Shown: in pieces, positions 37,401-52,400 of the stretch | Layout of the letters: each line of letters opens with the position of its first letter | Numbering within the stretch: position 1 is the first letter of the stretch | From: Scortum barcoo | Taxonomy: Eukaryota; Chordata; Actinopteri; Centrarchiformes; Terapontidae | DNA length: 64,000 nucleotides | Direction: 5' to 3' | Assembly (NCBI GenBank): GCA_023238725.1 | Contig: CM041553.1 | Location: forward strand, 23,626,001-23,690,000 | Notes under the pieces: model-generated | What the model was told of the DNA's origin: nothing | Database searches by the model: none | The model's input: only the letters and a program-made list of their open reading frames with translations | Translations under genes and position numbers: made by a program

Positions 37401-40400
37401 TAATCTCACCTGTAATCCTGTTGGTCCTCTAGTGCCCTTGAAGCCACGCAGTCCCTCGTCTCCCTTTGGGCCGTACATGCCCTGCTGGCCCCGGGGACCC
37501 CCTAGTCCATCTGCACCCTGATGCACAGAGGAGAGTGAGGAGAGAGTGTCTTTATGACCTTCAAATGATGATATAGTGTTATGATTTGATCAAACTTGCA
37601 CAAAGGCAAGATTTAAAAAAAAAAAAAACTGTGATGTTTTCATAAGTTGGAGTTTTTTGTTTTGCCTACTGATACCATTTAAGTTGAGGTCACATATTAG
37701 AAAACAAAATTAGATGAGAAGATTGATACCACTTTTATGTTTGTAAGGTAAAAATAAAGCTTCCTGCAGTCACTCTGGGTTGCCTTGCTACCTCATGGTA
37801 ACACACAATATGCCCCCCTAAAATCACTAATTTATTGTCTCCTCTATCTCTCAATGAAACTGGACAATGAATGTGAAATCATCGAACTGGGTTTTCTCTT
37901 AAGAAAATTTAACTTGTGGAACTTTTGGAATTCACAAACTTCTGGCCATATTTGTGCTACAGAGCAATTTGAAGTTTTGTAGTTTTCAAGACACTGTACA
38001 AAGGTAAAAATAACAAAGAAGAGAGCAGACTCACCGGAGGACCTGGCTGACCGACTACTACCCCTGAGTGCCGGTGGAGCCTGGAGGGCCCTGTGGACAG
38101 AGAGAGAGAGAGGAAGGGAGGGAGAGAGAGGGAAACATTTAGATGTGATCAGATGTACTCTTGTGAAGTACAGTCTATGTTGAGCTCCATACTTACAGCT
38201 TCCCCTTTGTCTCCTTTGCTGCCTTTCTGCCCGGGTTGTCCTTGCTCTCCCTGTGGACACACACAGAGGACACACATTTTATTGCCACAGTAAAAATGCA
38301 CACACTCTCTGCCTCATCTGCCTCACAGACACACACAGTTTACCTTATCCCCGTCGTCTCCTGCAGGTCCTGCAGGGCCCACAGCACCAATCATCCCAAC
38401 AGGTCCCTGATCTCCATCCTGACCTGCTGGTCCAATTGGGCCCTTCTCTCCCTGAAACACAAGCACATTAAAAAGTGTTATTCGGCATACAAGCAAAATA
38501 CAACTGATCCAAATCAATATTTTCTACATAGTTTTCTTTCTATCAGTACTGAATATGGACTTCAGAAGACGAGTGAATTTCACTGATTTCACTGAAAACT
38601 AGTCACGTCTGATCGGAAGCCATGATTAAAGAACCACTAAGTGCTGAACACAGTAAAGCAGAAAAAGGAGCTGGATGTAATTACAGGCTCGCCCTTCTCT
38701 CCCATTGGGCCAGGTCCTCCGATTGCTCCTGCCCGACCAGGTTGTCCGATAGCACCTGCTGATCCTGGAGGGCCCCTCTCACCTGTTGGCCCCTACAGGA
38801 AGGACATATTGGTCCATATTGGTTGGCAATTAAAAGTACTCAGACAAAGAAGGCTAAATATGGAAGCATAAAAATTCCTGGAATCATAATGGTGTTTGAA
38901 ACTTTCTTTCAATTATAAGAAATCACAAAATAGTTTTAAAGAAATCACAAAATAGTTTTAAAGATGTATTTTATGTAAATAAATATTCAGTGGAAATCAA
39001 TTTATCAGTATTGACTGATCGACAAAAAAGATGCAACTCACGATGGTTCCTGGGGATCCAGTAGGTCCTGATCCTCCTTTCAGACCAGGAGGTCCCTGGA
39101 AGAATCACATATAATTTGTTCAGTGTCGCCTCTATGTTTTACAATATTAGGAAATCACGTAATCTGCATGGAGTGTGGTGTCTGTATATTCATGACTGTG
39201 TTACCATTATTCCAGGGGCTCCCCTGCTCCCTCTGAACCCTTTCAGTCCTGCTGGACCGCTCTTTCCAGAAGTCCCAGGCAAACCTGGATCACCCTGAGG
39301 AGCAAAAAAAAGACAAAAACATTGTTCAATACAAACACAAACAATCGCTCTATGATGGGGATGATCAGTATTTATGTGTGAGTGACCCACCTTTCCACCT
39401 TCCTTCCCAGCTGCCCCAGGTAAACCATGCTCTCCAGGTGCACCTGGTGCCCCCGGGTGACCACGGTCCCCTGTTGGCCCAGGTTCACCTGATTTTCCCT
39501 GAAATGCACACACATAATTGATCACTCCAATAAACGACATGAAGCACAAAGCAGAAGAAACATTCCATAACAGAAATGATTCACATGGTCGAGCTCACCT
39601 GTGGCCCCACAACACCTGAGGGTCCCGGAGGTCCCGTCTTTCCTTGAAATCCCTGCAGTCACAGAAAAAAGATGGGTAGAAAACATGTTCTGGTATGTGT
39701 GTGTGTGTGTGTCTGTGTGTGTGTGTAGTTGTTTGAGAGAGAGAGAGCGGTAAAGACCTTAAAAAAACAAACTGCAGTAACTGATGACCTCTTATGAACT
39801 CTTGAGAGATGTGACCTCACTCACCGGCTCTCCTCTTTGACCTGGGTGACCTGGAAGTCCGTCCTTCCCCGCAGGACCCTACACACACGCACGGAGAACC
39901 ACACAGAGACACACACACCAAAACCAATGTGAGAAATTAACGGGAGCTCAACAAGCCTCCAAAGTTCAGGTAACATCTGTGACGTTAAAAAGGCAAAGAA
40001 ATGGTCTGAGTAATGACAAGTTCCTTTTCCCATTTCAAATATTCAAATTATGTTTGCACAAACTGTCCCCTACAGGACACTGTAGGTGATTCTTAGCAGC
40101 ATGTGATGAGGATTTCCTTTCAGTGCATTCTCGGTCATTAGATTTTTTTTTCAGTGAATGAAAAATAGGACACTTGAAGCACCACGCAGCCTTCACCACC
40201 ACAACATACCACTGCCATCCAAGCCACAGTACGAAATAAAAACTAAAATGTTTTTTAGAAAGGCAATCCCTTCCACTTCACCTTTCAGACACTGGGTCAG
40301 GGACCAGTTTACTTCTCTGGGACTAGAGAAAATCTGGTACTTTGCTAAGGATTGGGACAAAACAGATTTTTGGAAGATCGTACTTGTTCTATTCTGTTTT

Positions 40401-43400
40401 AACACTTATATTTTAGGCTGACCTTGACTTAATCTCCTCCTACCTTAACTAAAAAGAAATAAAATGAATTCATTAAAAAGCTGTGTAATATAAATGCCTG
40501 TACGTTGTGCAAAAAGAGAAAACTGGGTGGAGTTCATTCTAAATTCATGTTTGTGTGTGTGTTTTGTACCAACTCACACTTGATCCTTTAGGTCCCGGCT
40601 CTCCATTTCTTCCTTGTGGCCCTTGAGGTCCCTAAAAAAGCATAACCAGCCAATATAAGAGGCAAGTGATCTACTATGAATCAATTAATATCATATACCA
40701 ACAGGATGTTTTTTTGGTTTGTTTTACCCTTTCTCCAAGAGATCCAGGGGGGCCATCATGTCCAGAGGTGCCCTATGAAAAATGAAAGAAGAACGTGCGG
40801 GAAGTCACAGATAGAAACCGGTGAACCGCAGCTAATAGCGTAAATATATTTACCCATCAATAATGACTAATGGGGTGTTACTATTGGCTGAGAGGACAGT
40901 CAGCTGACCTTTTCTCCTGATTTCCCTGTAGGCCCTCTTGCCCCTCTGGCTCCTCGTGCACCCTGTCGGAGAGGAGACATGAGTGAGACCGAACCCAGGA
41001 CGGCCATGAACCTTTGCTGACCTGAGAGGGAGGTTGTGGTTCAAACCAGTCTCCACTTCAGTCTGTATAAACTGAACGGTGATTCACTTTACCGTGAACG
41101 TACTTTTATGTTACTGGTTCAGCAAACACAGGGATGACTCAGAGATCTCAAGGTGATGTGAAACAATGATGACACCTAACATTATGTCCAGGTATATTTC
41201 TGAAATATTTTTTAAAAATTCAACAATTTGCAATAATTAATTTTTGTTTGGCCACTTGGGGGCAGCAGAAACACCCTGTAACACCCCCGTATTATCACCT
41301 TTTAGGCTAATTTGACAAACATGTTGGCTATTCTGACCAGATGACAAATATAAATTCAATATTCATACTCTATAAGCTCCATTTTTGGTCTCCACCAACT
41401 CCTGACGGACATATCTGGTTCTTTAGCTGGTAAATGCCCCACTGTGCTCCACCAGCTGTCTCTTACTTTGACTGTGCCTGTCGTTTAGTGCTGAGGGGGT
41501 AGTCTACAGTGGGACTTTGGCCCTTTTTCTTCAGAAAACAGCTACCTAAAAAAAGCTGGCCAAAAACTACGCTATGAAAATTGTGGGATTAAACCAAAGA
41601 GGCTAAAAAACTTGTGATAGTTTGCCAATATGAGCAACATTAAATAATAATTTGATCCATTTGTAATGTCAAAATTCTTATTTATAGCTGCTTTAATGTA
41701 CCACTCACAGTATTAACACTTGCAGGAGTAGTTAGGCAGAAGTGTAGTGATGTTAGTGAAGTGCTGCTGCAGTTCAATCAAATTTGAACGATGTAAAATG
41801 ACATACAATAGACCTTTCATAAAACGTCAAAGCCTCACTGAAGCTTTAGCTGAACTCTGATGAAACAATAATTTAATCTTTAAAATTACAAAGTGCTAAG
41901 ATCTTACTTGCCAGTGCAGTATAAGTGCAATGTAGCTTACAATGTGAGCAGGAAAAATGTGGACAGAAATGCCACTTAAAGTGAGGAAAAGAAGAGCGGG
42001 TAGCCAGGAGAGGCACCACGACTTCAGCTCTCTCTTTCTAGTCATCTGACTCATCTGCTGGACATTTTTCTGGGAAGTGAACCTGATTTGCTGGCAGTAA
42101 GATTCATTTGGCATGTGGCTTGCTTTTTGAAAATCTCTCACTTTCTGTGCATTAGCTACAGGACAGGAGAATGGTTAGAGACACAGCACTCACATTTGGC
42201 CCTCTCTGGCCTGCACCTCCTGGTTGTCCTGCAGGACCCTGTATAAATGCCACAAAACACAAAGAAGTTAATGGAAAAAAAGTTTGATTTCTTGACATAA
42301 TATCAGCATGATTTGAAATCCTCTACTCACTTTCTTTCCTTTCTCTCCAGCAGCTCCCAGTGCACCAGGAAAACCATCTGAACCCTGGTGAGGAGAACCA
42401 CTTTTCATAAAACTTCTACATCTTTAACTTGTTTACATTCAATCAATCACTGATTATTTTATGTATTTTACCTTTGGCCCCTGTCGCCCCGGATATCCTG
42501 GTAAGCCAGGAACTCCCAGCTTCCCCTAAAAAAGAGAAACAGCTTCACTCTTTACTGTATATTTACTGATATTTCTGGTTATTTTGATAAGCCGTCTACA
42601 CACTAAGTTAGCTCTGTACCTTCTCTCCACTTATACCAGAGGAGCCAGCTTCTCCTTGAGGACCCATCTGGCCTTTGGGGCCCTCAGGCCCGTCCTCTCC
42701 CCGGACACCTGGAGCTCCGTTGTCTCCAACATCCCCCTTTGCTCCCATCTCTCCTTTGGTGCCTGAGAAACCATCCTCTCCCTGCAAGCAGAATGAATGC
42801 AGCAGACAGGCAGAAGAGCAGGTTTAACAGACAACATAACATCACAGATGGTAGTGAAAAACAGCACCGATCCTGTAGTGCAATATGATATTTTCAGATA
42901 ACATCCTGAATGTGCACAGACCACTTATGTTTCTCTCTCACCTTCTCGCCTTTGCTTCCCTTTAGTCCTCTGATTCCATCTGCTCCCTATCAAACAGGAG
43001 AGAAAAAAAAACAAACTGGAAGTCAACAAGTAAACAGAAACACATGTTATAATATCACTGACTCTTTATGGCTTCTTCATGAGGTGGCAAGCATATTAAA
43101 TTCTGTCGTTGAAGGCAGTGGATGAGTAAAACTGGAGGCACGAGGTTCGTGTTTGGGTTTCCTACCTTAACCCCTCGTTGTCCAGGGTATCCAACAGGCC
43201 CCTGCACTCCTACGGGACCCTACAAATGAACACACACACACACATCAGCTTTTTGATAAGAGGACTGACACCACTGTCTTATTTGTACGTTACAGCTATA
43301 GCCAGCAACCTGTTAGCTTAGCTTAGCAAGACTGGAAATGGTGGAGTCTAATTACCTCATCCAAAACTCACTAATAAATGTAGTATATCTTATATTATAT

Positions 43401-46400
43401 ATTTAATCTGCATAAAAATAAAGTGTTGAGTTGTGATTTTATGGGGGGTTGGGAGCACTTGCAAGAAAGCAATTAACCTTACTTTTAAAATGTCAGACTA
43501 TTCAATATAGATGACTGACACCTTCTAGTTAATTGTAAAAACAACAGCTAAATGAATGTGCATGGGTCTTACTTAATTAAATGCATCCAACAGACTTACC
43601 GGCATTCCTTTTTCACCTGGAGTACCTTCTCTTCCAGGGTGACCCTATTAACAAGAGCATGTCTGTAGTTAGGCATTTAGTTGTGATGTTAAGGAAAGGA
43701 TTAGGGACGAGGGAATGCATTGTGTAAATAAGAGTTCGTAGACATACATAAAGTACAAAAATGCCTGTACTTACTGGGGGCCCGTCGTTTCCAGGTAAGC
43801 CCTGCATCCCTTTCTTCCCTTGAGGCCCCTACGAGACAAAGATCAGTCAATCGAATCTGACTCCTTTGTCTGAAAAGTGGAAAATCCAGCTACAAGTGTC
43901 TTACCTTCTCTCCTGGCAGCCCTACTAACCCCTGAGGACCAGGAAAGCCCTGCAGGAGAGAAGGAGAATTAGTATTTCTGTTATTTTTGTGAGTTATTTT
44001 TGAGAGTATCTGTTCTCCGCTCGTACCAGGATCCCAGGGTTGCCTTGCTGTCCGGGTGCTCCGACGTCTCCTGGGGGTCCCTGTTCAAGACAGAAAATTA
44101 TGTCACAGGAACTAATCTGTCATCAGGCTCTTTCGTCTACCACTTTCATTATACTCACTATGTTTCCTTTCGAACCTTGAACCCCATCAATTCCTCGAAT
44201 GCCCTGTGAGGAGAGAAAGTAAGACAGTTAATGGCAGAGACTCTTTCTTTACTTCTGCGTCCTCAGATGCACTCGAGTGGGCTCCATATCAAAACATCTT
44301 GGAAAGCACCGGAGCTTTTTAATACAAAATGAGAGGACACTGGAGGATAATGTGTGTTTTTAAAAGCAGAGCACAAGCTGCCAACTCTTTGCTGCATGTA
44401 TTAATCCCCCTGTATGTGGCTCATTTTCTGGCCTTCTTTGCCTAAATTACATTATTTTTTCCTGTCTCACTAAAGATAAAAGGAGGGTACATCGCCTACT
44501 ATCTTTAACAGAAGTCTTCCTGAGGCATGTAACATGAGCCTCCTGGGACGACAACTAAATAAAAAATGATCAGCCCCCTGTTGTTTTTGACTCATCTCCT
44601 TGCCTGCGGTGCTAAATGCCTAATTAATGAACACCAAGCATAAATATGTATTTCTAAAAACATGAAAAGTGCTTCCTCTGTGCGGTATCAGACTCTTACA
44701 AGTGCCAACTTGCGTTACTACACTTGCAAACATACTGTTGATTATGCAAACTAGAACAAAACTGCTTGAGGTGTTTGGAGATTCAATGTTGTATTTGGCA
44801 GAGACACAGTCATTTTCTCAGAGGACATAAGAATTACATAACATTGTGTTAACAAATTGAGAACTACACTAACAACATGACTGGGCATTATCTTGGGATT
44901 TATGTTGGTGGTGTGAGAAGCCATATTTTCACTGCATGGATAAACGCAGAGGCGAGATAATACGTACGTGGATAATTGCTGGTTTCTAATGTCGTTTACT
45001 GTTGTTGAGGGTAGAGATTAATGTGTGTGGCTGTGAATGCTGTGTGTGTGTGTGTGTGTGTTTTCAGTGGTGGTGTGTATGAAAAAATATAAATTTCACA
45101 CTCACAGGCTGGCCGGGGGGACCAGGACGACCTCTGGGGCCATTCAGACCTCTGGAACCCTGAAAATACATGTCACAGTAACATATTGTGTGAGGGTCTT
45201 AAGTGTTTGGTAGAACAGTAACAGCCATAATAAAATATATAAGTAACTGTGTGTGTGTGTGTTTTTTTATTGTGTTTTGACGCTCACAGCATCGCCTGGT
45301 TGTCCTCTTGGCCCAGGTGGCCCCTCTGATCCCTGTGAAAAAACACTGACATGAATAAATCCTGTACATAAAGAAACACAAACCTGCTTTAACATGAATA
45401 CCCAAGACCACAGTGACCTCAGTGACCTCTCACCTTTTCTCCTGTTTCTCCAGCAGGACCCACAGGGCCCGGCTTACCTCTGTCCCCCTGACAAAATACA
45501 TGCAGGAAATTTAGGAATCTGTATTATGAATTATCTGCTTAACACCACACACTTATTCAGCCAGATAACTTACTTTATGTCCTTTGTTTCCAGGGAGACC
45601 TGGCAAGCCATCAAACCCTCTATCCCCCTGAGAAACAGACACAGATCAGTCCATGTTTTAAGAAGACAGAGCAGTCAGTAAGTGTGAGTCTGACATCAGT
45701 TCTTCACCTTTGCTCCAGTCTCTCCTATTGCACCACGGCCGCCATCTGTACCCGCTCGTCCCTAATGAACACCCACAACCGAGTTAGACATGTGAAAATA
45801 TGCTCTTAATGTTTAAATTATTAACAACAAAACAGCTGATTCAAAGAAGATGATATTTATTGAGAAAACACAGAGGTGAACAGTCTCACCCTTTTCCCGA
45901 TTCGTCCGTTCTGACCTGGGATACCGGGCAGTCCTGGAGGACCCTAGTGAGAAAAAAAAAAAGGTAGAAAGACAACATGTGACAGTCGAGCCAGTTCATA
46001 AATGACTTCCAGTGATAAAAAAAGGAGTGAGGTGCTTAGTGTGTTGCCATGACACCAGCTAACTCACCGCTGGCCCCATGTCTCCATTGGCTCCCTTCAG
46101 CCCAGAGGGGCCTGGTGCACCCTGGGAAAATAAGCTCACAACATTTAGTTGTCCAAACATGTGTGGGATCCGTCTGCACGCTGTGTGTGTGTGTGTACAT
46201 ATCATACACAAAGTGTATGGATCTACTTAATATTGGACTAGCAGTAATTGCAAATTTTTTTGGGTCCTCACTTCAGTTTCATGTTTCAACGTCTCTTGTC
46301 ATCTATCTTTTCTTTGTTTGTAGCTGTTTATTCACAATGTCAGCAGAGACAAGAAAAAGTACACCGCTGCACACACAGGTGAGCTGGAGGGCATTAAAAG

Positions 46401-49400
46401 CCTTGTTAAAAGCCTAACTGTGCACCGCTTCCCATCTTTCCGCGAAAGACGCCACTGTAATACTGCAACCATAACAGCTTTCATTAGTGGGTCATAGGTT
46501 CGTTCACCACTGTGTTACCGCATTCAGCAATAGATAATGACTTAAGAGACATTTATTTGAATAAAAATCAAGATTATAACTGTAATTATAACATGCAGCT
46601 TTTGTCATAGCCTCTGCTTTTGTTACTGTCCTCTGCCTGCTTTGGGGGGGAAGTTCATGAACCTAATGTTTGGCAACAGGTCATTTGCAACAGAGCAAAC
46701 ACCATGATTAATAAAGAAGGACTGTGATTAAGTGATTTACTCAGCATTACAATGATGTATCTTAAAACTGGTGATATTCTGATTTATATTCAACATGTGG
46801 TTTTTGCTGTCCAAACTGCTGATTGCGTTCACAGTTTAATTACATTTCCCAGTAATGTGCAGGCTGCACAGATCTTTTTAAAATCTTGCAACATCAATCT
46901 GTTTTGCTTAATTGGAAATTACTGCACTGCATCCTGCACTCTGTTCTCATTCACCTCACCATTTGGTGATTCAAGAGAAAATCAGACACCAAAATGACAG
47001 CATGGTGTGATCTCACTCACCAGTGGTCCAGGTCTTCCCCTGAGGCCGAGCGGCCCTGGAGGTCCCTTCATAGCCAGCTAGAAGAGAAAGAAGAGTGAGG
47101 AGGAACAGAGAGGAGGAGCAAAATTTCTACATCATCTCTGTGTGTGACAATAATTATTCAGATGTGTGTGTACCTTGGTCTGCTGCAAGATGGCCTGAGC
47201 CTGCGCTTCCTGTGCAGACACCACACTACCTATCTTCTGACCACTGCCTGACTGGAACTGCACACACAGAAACACACAAGTACACAAAATCCTATTAAGT
47301 CAAACTCAATACTCCACCCAGTGGCCAATATGTAGCAGTGCTATTCAGGTCTTGCATAAATGCTGCAGATGGATGAAATTAAAGAAAAAATCTGAATCTA
47401 GTGAAGAAACATGCAGATGTTCTGTACAAAGCACAAGGCGTCTCTGAATGGGTTAATGAGCCTGAAAATTATGTGTATCACATGTTGTGGCCTTCACAGT
47501 CACCAGATGGCAAGCCAAGTAAACACCCAATTAAGTTTTAAGGAAATCAGTAAATCATTCGGACCACAGCTGACTGAATTAACAAAAAATACATATATCT
47601 AAGAAATACATCCGGTAACAGTGAGAAGCTAAACTCAACATTTTGTTAACACCTGTACAGAATACATGTTTTATGTGGATTCTGAAAGGTTCTGTGAGGA
47701 GCAGGTGACAGAGTTGCTTGCAAAGTCAAACTAATTTGTTTAACAGTCCTGAACCAGCCTATTTCTCAGTTACGACATTCAAACATTCCCATTTGTCCCG
47801 AGGCTCCGTTAAGGGTTAACAGGACCAAATAACTGCCATAGCAACATCACTGCAGCTCGTTAGGCCTCAGGCAGCACAGAAGTATCTTCGTGTTACCGGT
47901 ATGAGCATGATGTTTCCTGGGGGACCTGGTATCCCATCAGCCCCGTTCAGGCCTGGCCGCCCTGGAGGGCCCTGAGAGGAGACATGAGGACAGTTATGGA
48001 GAGAAACTGACATGTGGTGGACTCAGTCATTCGCACAGCAAACAGAGGACAGTCCTCACCATCTCCCCGGGGTCTCCTCGAGGTCCTACTGGTCCTGTGA
48101 CTCCAGGAGGCCCTGCCTCTCCCTGCACACACAGACAAAACCACACAAAGCCAACTGAGTTTGATCAAATCTATTTGAATGCGAGTCGATATTGCCATAT
48201 TAAAAATCACTGCAGTTTCACTTGTGCCTTTTTAAACATGTTTTTTTACCTGAAAATTGAAGAAAAATACTTTTCAGCAGCAAAAATGACTAACCTCGGG
48301 TCCTGGAGGTCCGTATGGTCCTGTAACCTGTGTTCCCTGCAGAAATTGAACAGAAATTTGATTTTCTCTGAGGTGTTAAAGTGCAACCATTCATACCACT
48401 TATGGCAATTCAATAGCTAGCTTCCTGTGCTGCCACCAGAGCCTGAGCAATTCAGGATGTTCGAGGCAGTTACTAATCTTTGAGAGTTTAAAGCAGTAAG
48501 AAAAGTGAGGAACATTTCACCTGTATATATAGTGGCATATTACCTTTTTGTCATTGCATGAACCACAACTATGACTTGTCGATGCAACAAATCTCAATCT
48601 CACCTCACATTTTACAGGAAATTTATCAAGAAATTGTTTATAGATAAAACAGCATGTAAAAAAAGTCAATGTTTGGTTTATCCAGAAAATTAAAGTATTC
48701 TTCACATTGATGCAAAATCTGTGATGGTAGAGGGACTTTGCTCTGTCTTTGTCTTGGTTCAACACCGTGAGATGAGAAGGTTTACCTGGTTTTCTACAAA
48801 ACCCTTCTCTAATTAAGAAAAGGTTGCAAGTCTGCAGTATTTATTTAATGTTGCCTCGTGTTAAATTATTTTTCTGACCAAACATCAGGAAACATCTGGA
48901 CAAACCTGCCGCCTTGCACAGCACAACAAATAAAAATAGTCGATGGATGGAATATCAAATCAAATAATGCATAAACAAAACTGAGAATTTGACCAAGCAT
49001 TCGCTGCTTTCTTCTGGTAAGTCACAGTTTCTGATACTTTATGCTTTATGACATCTTTAAGTCGTTATTAAAAACATGAGGATTGATATAAAGCCCCTGT
49101 GTGTGTGTGTGTGTGTTTGTTTTTAAGACTCTGTGTGTTTTCCTCACTGCTCCCAAAAAGCTCGGCTCTCCTTTCTGTCCTTTCTCTGGTATATCCTGAA
49201 GAGAGGAGAAAAACACATTAAGCATTAACGAGGCGAGAGGGATGAAGCAGGATTCCTTTGCAAAAACTGCACAAACTCTCGGCGTGCGACAGTTCAGAGG
49301 GTACCTGTGCGTTCAGAGAGTACTCCCGTTCTCTCTCGGCCGGTCCGTAACGCCCATCGTACTCTTCCTCGTATTCGTACTCGTTCACGTGGTAGTAATG

Positions 49401-52400
49401 GGATGTGTTGTCGTAGTCTTCATACTCCACGATCTGTCCGGCAAACATGCAGAACAGAAACAAGTAATGAAGGGATGAAAGACATGGAGGGATTAAAAAC
49501 ACACGGAGACACAAAGTCGAGCCGGTCTCACCTCATACTCGGTGATATTGGGACCTGCAGTCACCATGGAAACAGAGATGTCTTCGTAGAGGTCGCTGTA
49601 GTCGAACTCTTCATACTCCTGGACCACATGTTTCTTAGGTGCTCTCTCCACCTGCAGGCCACAAAAGGATCAAAACAGATGATAAAAAAAACAAAAAGCA
49701 GAGGATGCATGATGCAAGCACGTGCAACATTTTATTTATAACATACAGAGAACATTGATGTGAAAGAATCAAATGAATATAATTGATGAAATGAACAGAA
49801 ATTTAACTTGTAGGGCAGAAAAAATGCTGACTGAGGTATAGGATTCACTTCACTAGTTAGTCCTGTTTGGCTGAATAAAAGATACCATGAAAAAGCCAAG
49901 AAATACACAGCACAGCCCAGACATGGTAGTTTAGCCTTCCTTTCTGACTGCATTTCTGGTTGTGTTACAATAAAACAACTGAACACAATAAACCAGAAAT
50001 CCTCGAGTGTTTTGACCTGTAGGCCAGATGATAAATCAAACAGCAGCAAGCGGAAGAGGGTTTGAAACTTTTCCCTGGAGTGTGGAGCGTTGGCACAAAG
50101 TATACCTGGCAAAGTATACTGGATCACAAAACCGTGTAGTGTGTGCAGAGAGAAATAAGAGAAGAAAGAGAGGGTGAGAGCTCGGTGGCCACTAGTAGCT
50201 TTTAATGTTTTTTTTTACTTTATTTTAAAAAGGAAGTATCAGACTGACGGCGAGGAAATAAACATCCACAGGTGTCTGAGTGATGCTTCAAAGTAAAGAT
50301 ATTTATGAGAGTCTTTGAGAGTAAGAAACAGAGATGTAGTTATAATTTACACATGCTAAAATTCACAGAATAATGGAGACCAAGTGGTGACGAGCTAAAT
50401 ATCTGACTCGAAGCAGCAAATGTCTCTTTGCAGCCTTCAGCGATCTTTTAATTTATGCTACCCAGAAGATTTACTTATGTAAATATACAGCTAAAAATTA
50501 TTAAACTCCTCGTCTCTTTGTCATATCTGTCTTCTAATCTGTCCATAAATAACTGTAATAGTTTTCCTCTTAGAAATGAAACCTCTGGGGTTTTACTTTT
50601 ACTTAACGACAGTCTGGATTTACAACATTCGACACCTGAGGTGTCTCGCAGTGTGTGCTATGTGTGGAATGGGCCATGTACTCTGGGAGACGAGATCGGG
50701 ATTGCTCTCGGTGTGCTCGCGCTGACACGAGATTTCGACTCTCTCTGCTCCCTGTGATTGGTTGTTATCAGGGGACGTACCTCCTCAGCCTCTATTAATA
50801 TGCTGTTGTAAGGCAAAGGCACGTCGCAGTCTGGGATGTAGTCCTGACAGTACGTCTCCGCCGCTCTGGGGTCATCGACGATCAGCAGCTGCTGGATGTC
50901 TCCCTGTGTCACAACGACACACACAAGCAAAACTGAGCAAATCTATGACTGCATAAAACAAAAAACATAAAACATACACAACAACATCAGAGGTGTCGTG
51001 TCACATTACAGCTGTCATCGCTTGTCCTCGCCATGCAACACGTCATCAATTACATGGAGGACATGTCATATGCATGTGTCCCACGTCTTTATCTTTGACT
51101 GAATGTGTTCATCTACTCAGATCAAAGTGACTCAACACGCTGTTTTTATCGTCGCTCTGCAGTTAATGGTCTCCAGAGCTTTGGTCTCAAGTAGAGCCAG
51201 CGCATTAAGAACAATGGGCAGATGCAAACTCTTTCTCCCTTTTACACAATTTTACACACATGGAGGGGAGTCCAAGCCAAACACGGGCTGGGAGGTGTTC
51301 ATTTAAACAGATGGACCATCTGACATTGCATTGAAAACTCAAAGGTCAAAGTTCGCTCTTAAGATCTGTCAAAACGACCTCATACTGCTGAGGACACAAC
51401 AAAAACAGAGCTCATAAAAAGTACAAAGATTTTACACAGCTTCAGATTAGGAAAGGACTTTTTCCAGGAGGATTAGAGCAGCTGTTTATTTCTGCAATAA
51501 CAACTGATAAGCTCAAAAATAAATGCTCATATTAGAGGGCATCTATAAGGCCAATTATGAGTCATATTTTTTTACCTTTGCTTACATTTTAAACCATCTG
51601 CAGCTCTGTAAAGCTTTGAAGTGGAAGTGCAGTACACTGTCGCAGCCACTGGAGGGCAGCGTAAGGAGACAAGCCTTTATGTTTATTCATTTGTCAACAT
51701 TTGATGGAGAAATCAAACAAGCAGCGACAAGCAGAGGAACTTACTTACCACACACAAGGAACTTACTGTGTGTTCTCAGTCTTTGTATTTTTTGACAAGT
51801 TCTTTCACAAAAGCCAAATGAGTTTACACTTGACAAGGTAGATGGTGTGGAGGTGATGATGGTTGGTTTCGCTCTAATAATGTGAGAGTTTCACCAAGAT
51901 TCACTTCATCCTTTGTGCTTTTAACCCCCTCTGTGTCTTACTGCATAGCACACACACACACCAACACACACACTCGCAGTCTTACCTCAAACACGTCTTC
52001 GTCCAGCAGTCGTGTCCCAAACACGGTGACCCCCTCAGTGCTGACGTGGGCGTCATGACCTCTCAGCAGATCCAGGGTGTCCAGTCTGTCACAGTCCAGG
52101 TAGAGAGTCACCGTCTGGCCCTCCACACTGTAAGCTAGTCTGTGCCACCTGACAGGAGGAGGAGAAGAAGAGAATAACACCTTCTAATTTCATTTTCTTT
52201 CAAACTTTTCTTTACTGTGTCTGGATGTGCTTTTCAAATCAAATAAGGGAAGGTTTGTGTCAAAATTTGAACAAGAAGGTGAATGTATGGGTACTTGTGT
52301 GTAGTTACCCACTTGCCATCAGCCAGATTGATCTTTCTAAAGGTGGGATAAAGTTCTGGAGGCGGCTGACCCTCGTGGTCCTCATACAGGAAGACAGGAG

